From contig JACJWW010000005.1 of the NCBI GenBank assembly GCA_020636935.1, positions 61,950 through 125,949 of the forward strand: a stretch of 64,000 bases of DNA, in the 5' to 3' direction. The notes beneath the pieces were generated by a model. The model was not told the origin of the DNA, did no database searches, and saw only the letters and a program-made list of their open reading frames with translations. Both the position numbers and the translations under genes were made by a program. The stretch comes from Nocardioidaceae bacterium (GTDB taxonomy: Bacteria; Actinomycetota; Actinomycetes; Propionibacteriales; Nocardioidaceae). Shown in pieces: positions 60,139 through 64,000 of the stretch (position 1 is its first letter; each line of letters opens with the position of its first letter).

Positions 60139-62220
60139 TCAGCGACTAGCTGCACTGGCAGGCAGAGTGCCGTGATGACGCAAAGGTAAGCACACGGTGA
60201 AGGCCGTTCCTTGACCGAGCTTAGAGTCAACGGTGACTTCGCCACCATGTTGTTGGGCAATTTGTGAGGTGATGTAAAGGCCCAAGCCGGTGCCCGGGAT
60301 CTGGTTTTCGTAGGCATTGTGAGCTCGGAAGAAGCGACTGAAGAGTTGCTCTTGGTCTTCACGGGGGATACCGATGCCGGTGTCGACGATCTTGATCGTG
60401 AGGCTTGAATCGTTAGAGCCGACCGACAAGTAGACCTGTTCGCCCTTATGAGAAAACTTCGCGGCATTGCTGAGCAGGTTGGTCAACATCCTGAAGACAT
60501 GGTTGAAGTCGCCATCTAGAGACAACTCCTCATCGAATGGGGCAATCTGCAAGCTGACCTCAGCCTGCTGGAACAAGGGTGCCATGGCATCGGTGACTGC
60601 CTCAATCAGCGAAGCAACCGTGAAACTAGAGAGGTTCAGTGAGATGGTCGTGTCTTCAATGTGCGACACGGTGAGTAGGTCGTCAACTAGGCGCATGAGT
60701 CGACGGCTACTGCGGTCAATAGAGCCGAGCATCTGGCGCTGATCTTGATTGAGATCACCGGCGACCCTGTCGATGAGCACTTCGGTGTAGCCGATGATGC
60801 TGGCAATCGGGGTGCGGAGTTCATGGCTCACTGTGGAGACTAGTTCGGTCTTGAGTTGATCGATGTGGGCCAGGCGCTCGCTGGCGTGCTGTTCGGTCTT
60901 GAGCGCCTTACGAAGGGCATTCTCCGTGGACACCCGCTCGGTGACATCGTCTGCGGTGGTCAGATATTCCAAGACTTCGCCGTTGGCGCCCCGAATGGGA
61001 GTCGTGGTTGTAGCCAAGACCCGCGTGGTGCCATCTCGGTGGGTCATCGGGGTAACGCTGACGATCGGATCGTGAGGCTTCTTCTCCAGCAGCGTGCTGA
61101 CTAAGTCGGCGAAGGTGCTGTGTGGGTCCAGGCCATAACGGGCCATGATCTCTGCCCGCTGAGCCTGCGGGATCAGCGCAGCACGTCCATGGCGTACCTC
61201 GCCCTCGGTGAAACCAAGGATGCGTGTCGCCCCCGGACTGAACCTGGTGACCCTGCCCGCTTGGTCCATGGTCACGATCATGATGCCGGTGGCGGACTCG
61301 ACCACGCGCTGAAGACGCTTTTGCTCATCGGTGGCCCGTTGGGTCGTACGGCGAAGGGCAGCCACGATGGCCGACAATGGGATTGCTCCCGACAAGATGA
61401 CCAATACAAAGGTGTTTGCCAACACCAACATGTCGGCGGTGGGGATGGGCCCGCCGAAGTTGGTGTCGGAGAAGACGCCTCTCTCGCCGATTATGTAGAG
61501 CGTCGAGATCAAGCTGAATAGTGCAGTTACCCCCATCATCTGGGTATATGACGAACGCAGAGCCATCCAGATCATCAGGGGCATGAAGAGCAACGCCAAG
61601 GTTGGGGGTTGGATCGGCAGGAGCAACAAGACGAGGACCCCAAGAGTCAGGCAGACCTGGGCCAGATATTCGCTCATCTTGCTAGGGCGAGCGACCGTGC
61701 CGGGGAAATAGAAGGGCAGGGTCTCCAGGCTGGCGACTGCACGGCACAGACCGACCGCCATTGCGGACACGTGTGCACGTGGGGTGTCTAGGGCACTGAA
61801 GACGCCCCAAGACATGATCAAGCTGGTGAGACTGAGAACGCCAATGCTGATCAAGAACCTAACCAGTGCCTGGCTGGACCCGGATAAGGCTCCTTCGCCA
61901 GCCCACTTGTGAAGCAACAAGTAGCCGATTGGTAACTCGATCAGTGAGATCGCCGTGAGCAGGAAGGCAAGTGTGCTCAGCTCACCCATGAAGGGAGACA
62001 GGGCAAAGCCGATCAAATAGAAGGATGCTCCGACCAGCCAGCGATATTGAAGGGTGGTGATGAACATCGCGCCGATCGGCAGGGCCGTTACTGCATAGAA
62101 GACGGCATGCCCCACAGGATCACCAGAAGAAGAAGCAAAGCTCAGCAACATGGAGCCGAGCCAGAGGGCATAAGCCGCCGCCAGTCTCGCCCGTGGGGCG
62201 GACAATGGCGTCGGCGTCAT
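60139..62220 (-). CDS. Membrane-bound PAS histidine kinase
   Basis: The 693-residue kinase has an N-terminal region of about eight helices (~1-290) of MASE type. A PAS domain (~303-425), HisKA with H466 in STVSHELRTPIAS, and an HATPase domain with LLSNAAKFS, DTGIGIP and GTGLGLYI follow, all intact. The membrane part may be the sensor. It is the last gene of a minus-strand group, 10 bases after the AI-2E-family gene. No response regulator is adjacent. ATG start. Confidence 0.93.
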   Translation of the reverse strand: MTPTPLSAPRARLAAAYALWLGSMLLSFASSSGDPVGHAVFYAVTALPIGAMFITTLQYRWLVGASFYLIGFALSPFMGELSTLAFLLTAISLIELPIGYLLLHKWAGEGALSGSSQALVRFLISIGVLSLTSLIMSWGVFSALDTPRAHVSAMAVGLCRAVASLETLPFYFPGTVARPSKMSEYLAQVCLTLGVLVLLLLPIQPPTLALLFMPLMIWMALRSSYTQMMGVTALFSLISTLYIIGERGVFSDTNFGGPIPTADMLVLANTFVLVILSGAIPLSAIVAALRRTTQRATDEQKRLQRVVESATGIMIVTMDQAGRVTRFSPGATRILGFTEGEVRHGRAALIPQAQRAEIMARYGLDPHSTFADLVSTLLEKKPHDPIVSVTPMTHRDGTTRVLATTTTPIRGANGEVLEYLTTADDVTERVSTENALRKALKTEQHASERLAHIDQLKTELVSTVSHELRTPIASIIGYTEVLIDRVAGDLNQDQRQMLGSIDRSSRRLMRLVDDLLTVSHIEDTTISLNLSSFTVASLIEAVTDAMAPLFQQAEVSLQIAPFDEELSLDGDFNHVFRMLTNLLSNAAKFSHKGEQVYLSVGSNDSSLTIKIVDTGIGIPREDQEQLFSRFFRAHNAYENQIPGTGLGLYITSQIAQQHGGEVTVDSKLGQGTAFTVCLPLRHHGTLPASAASR

Positions 62221-62230
62221 GGCTACCTCG

Positions 62231-63346
62231 TCAATGCTGATCTTGGCGCTTGACCACGATTTCTTTGGTCAAAAGTATCAACGCCGCTGCTGTGGGGATA
62301 GCCAACAGCGCCCCCACAACACCTAGGAGACTAGCGCCAAGGAGCGCTGCGATCACGGTCACGACGCCTGGGATGTCAACTGCTCTAGACATCACGCGCG
62401 GGTAGAGGATGTAATTCTCGACCTGCTGGTAGGCAATATAGAAGACCACACAGGCTATGCCAGGGACGATTCCCTGGGTGAAGGCGATCGCGCAGACGAT
62501 TACGGCGCCTATCGTGGCACCAATGAGCGGGATCACGTCAAGGATGGCCACGATCAGCGCTAGGGCGAGGGCATATTCGCCCATCCCGATGATGAACAAG
62601 AAGACTAGGGTGCTGATGCCGGCACACATGGCGATCACGAAGGCGCCGCTCACATAGCCGCCTACACCACCTAGGATCTCCTCGCCCAACTCGGCGGTTC
62701 GGGTACGCCGACTGGCCGGGGCTAGGCTCAAAGCGGCCCGTTTGGCGTGGGGCAGGGTAGCCAGAAAATAGATGGTCATCACGAGCACGACGAAGGCATT
62801 ACCCAAGAAGCCCAAGACGGCTTTGCCTACGCCGACAACGCCGCCGAAGAGCTTTTGGGCCAAGTCGGCGCTGGTTAGATAAGACTCGATCTTGGTGATC
62901 ACGTCATATTGCTCATTGAGTTGGTTGACCCAGTGGTTTTGCTCAAGGCTGGCAAACCACTCTGGTGCTTTGGCGATGAGCGTGGCGATCTGTTCACTGA
63001 CCACCGGCACAATCGCGATCCCGAAGAGCAGGATCGCTAGCAGGGTAGTAAGCGCGACCAGAGCCACGGATATTGGTCGCCTCAGGCCTTTGCGCATAAA
63101 CCATTCGACTGCAGGGTTGAGGCCGGCAGCCAAGAAGACGCTGATCACAACCAAGATCAAGACCCCGGCAGCTTTTGAAACGACTGCACCCAAGAAGATC
63201 GCCGACAAGGCGCCCATGGTCGCGAAGAAGCCGACGGTGAAGGGCGACTTCAGCGCGAATGCGCCCGTTGCAGGCATGATCGTGGTTGGCGGTTGAGCCT
63301 CAGCCAAGTCGTGATTGGTGGGCTCTTGAGAATCGGCCGTGGTCAC
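62231..63346 (-). CDS. AI-2E family transporter
   Basis: The 371-residue membrane protein has about eight helices and matches the AI-2E/PerM family: GLNPAVEWFMRKGLRRP, the central soluble region with NHWVNQLNEQYDV, and LDVIPLIGATIGAVIV and YQQVENYILYPRVM near the C-terminus. The family name comes from a proposed autoinducer exporter, but many members are ion antiporters or of unknown role. GTG start at 63346, 14 bases after the coiled-coil gene. Confidence 0.9.
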   Translation of the reverse strand: MTTADSQEPTNHDLAEAQPPTTIMPATGAFALKSPFTVGFFATMGALSAIFLGAVVSKAAGVLILVVISVFLAAGLNPAVEWFMRKGLRRPISVALVALTTLLAILLFGIAIVPVVSEQIATLIAKAPEWFASLEQNHWVNQLNEQYDVITKIESYLTSADLAQKLFGGVVGVGKAVLGFLGNAFVVLVMTIYFLATLPHAKRAALSLAPASRRTRTAELGEEILGGVGGYVSGAFVIAMCAGISTLVFLFIIGMGEYALALALIVAILDVIPLIGATIGAVIVCAIAFTQGIVPGIACVVFYIAYQQVENYILYPRVMSRAVDIPGVVTVIAALLGASLLGVVGALLAIPTAAALILLTKEIVVKRQDQH

Positions 63347-63360
63347 TGCCGCACGAAGCC

Positions 63361-64000
63361 CTAGGCCGGCGACTGTTGGTTAGGAACAGTCGATGCGGAC
63401 CTGTCGTCGTCACCGCCAAAACCGGCGATCACATCGCGCAACTGGCCCAACTGGGCGGTGATGGCGTCACGACGGCGGGTCATCTGGTCGACTTCGGCCT
63501 TGATCGCCTCCAGGCGGCGTTGGTGGTCGGCATGGCCGGCGCTGATCTGGGCCTCGGCCTGGGCCTTGGCTGCGGCCACGATGCTGGCGGCCTCCTGCTT
63601 GGCGTGCTCGATGAGGCCCTTGGCTTCATGGGCAGTGCGCTCGTGGTGGGCTTTGGCCGCCTCGGTTGCTTCCTTGGCGCGCTTCTCAGCTGCTGTGGCA
63701 CGCTCCTCGGACTCGCTGATCAGGCGTTGCGACTCGGTGACCGCCTGGGCATGGTGTTCGGTGGCTTCTCTGGTGAGCCGCTCCTTCTCCACGGCAAGAG
63801 TGCGTCTTGCTTCTTGTACTTCGCGATCAGCAGCGGCCCGCAACTGCTCACTCTCACGCGTTGCCGTGGTGCGCATGGCCGAGCCTTCTTGTTCGGCCGC
63901 AAGCCGGAGTTGGTCTGCTTGGCGTTTGGCGCTGGCAAGCAGATCTTCAGCCTCTGCCTGTTGGCGACTGCTGGCCTGCTCCTGCTCGGCAGCGATGCGT
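63361..64000 (-). CDS. Coiled-coil protein, 5' end outside window
   Basis: About 213 C-terminal residues are visible, and the frame stays open to the right edge. Nearly all is Ala/Glu/Arg/Gln heptad-rich coiled coil (ERATAAEKRAKEATEAAKAH) followed by a short Gly/Asp/Ser tail. Composition resembles DivIVA/Wag31 or Scy/FilP-like polar-growth proteins, but the diagnostic N-terminal domain is not in the window. It is first of the group with the AI-2E-family transporter and the membrane kinase. Confidence 0.75.
   Translation of the reverse strand, partial: RIAAEQEQASSRQQAEAEDLLASAKRQADQLRLAAEQEGSAMRTTATRESEQLRAAADREVQEARRTLAVEKERLTREATEHHAQAVTESQRLISESEERATAAEKRAKEATEAAKAHHERTAHEAKGLIEHAKQEAASIVAAAKAQAEAQISAGHADHQRRLEAIKAEVDQMTRRRDAITAQLGQLRDVIAGFGGDDDRSASTVPNQQSPA

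Overview
The window is a gene-dense chromosomal segment of a high-GC actinobacterium. The evidence is a WhiB1-type iron-sulfur regulator, a SigR/RsrA redox sigma system, a fused Kgd-type 2-oxoglutarate decarboxylase, NucS, MeaA, the 24-residue ribosomal protein bL37, and frequent GTG/TTG starts with apparently leaderless promoters. Two blocks match the remembered gene order of Mycobacterium tuberculosis: aroA/rsgA - SOS peptidase - sigH/rshA - pdtaS - whiB1 (about Rv3228 to Rv3219) and argS-lysA-hom-thrC-thrB-rho-rpmE-prfA-prmC-sua5-wecA-atp operon-DUF2550-cobO-murA-nucS (about Rv1292 to Rv1321). A nickel superoxide dismutase, separate atpF and atpH genes (mycobacteria fuse them) and the aroA-rsgA-hisN cluster argue for a non-mycobacterial lineage, perhaps Propionibacteriales/Nocardioidaceae. 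That family call is inference only.

Layout. 1-4.5 kb: end of a VWA protein, glutathione peroxidase, DUF445 membrane protein with an S4 RNA-binding protein, FKBP prolyl isomerase, CBS protein. 4.6-7.8 kb: aroA-rsgA-hisN on the minus strand. 7.8-10.3 kb: an ECF sigma factor fused to an anti-sigma-like finger, a membrane segment and an exported domain, divergent from a protein with a degenerate GGDEF fold. 10.4-17.2 kb: SOS-associated peptidase, sigR-rsrA with a recognisable SigR-type promoter, bL37, a hot-dog thioesterase, an IlvG-like ThDP enzyme, a DUF2785 protein, PdtaS-like kinase and WhiB1 with a CRP-like palindrome upstream. 17.3-30.4 kb: small membrane protein, sodX/sodN, malic enzyme, a quinone-oxidoreductase-like enzyme and an SDR, then kgd with DUF6104 and an acetoacetate-decarboxylase-like gene, a lipoprotein, malQ, tRNA-Arg(CCG) and a DUF2157 membrane protein.

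30.5-54.1 kb is the long plus-strand housekeeping run: argS, lysA, the threonine genes hom-thrC-thrB, rho, a single-domain response regulator, rpmE, prfA, prmC, sua5, wecA, two small membrane genes, the complete F1Fo ATP synthase operon atpBEFHAGDC, a DUF2550 protein, cobO (minus) and murA. 54.1-64 kb holds a MeaA-type B12-dependent mutase, a soluble PAS histidine kinase, nucS, an unusual 3-hydroxyacyl-CoA dehydrogenase, an alpha/beta hydrolase, and a minus-strand group of a coiled-coil protein (cut by the window end), an AI-2E-family transporter and a membrane histidine kinase.

Working together: cobO makes the adenosylcobalamin that MeaA needs, and MeaA with the hydroxyacyl-CoA dehydrogenase points to C4/C5 acyl-CoA metabolism. 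Redox defence is represented by SigR/RsrA, WhiB1, Ni-SOD and glutathione peroxidase. Three histidine kinases and one lone receiver protein are present, but none is paired next to its partner. I see no insertion sequence, prophage, CRISPR array, toxin system or origin, and no gene-free stretch over 300 bases. I found no clearly new system. The most notable items are the sigma/anti-sigma/exported fusion, the degenerate GGDEF protein, the receiver gene inserted between rho and rpmE, a possible rho upstream ORF, and the duplicated dehydrogenase domain.
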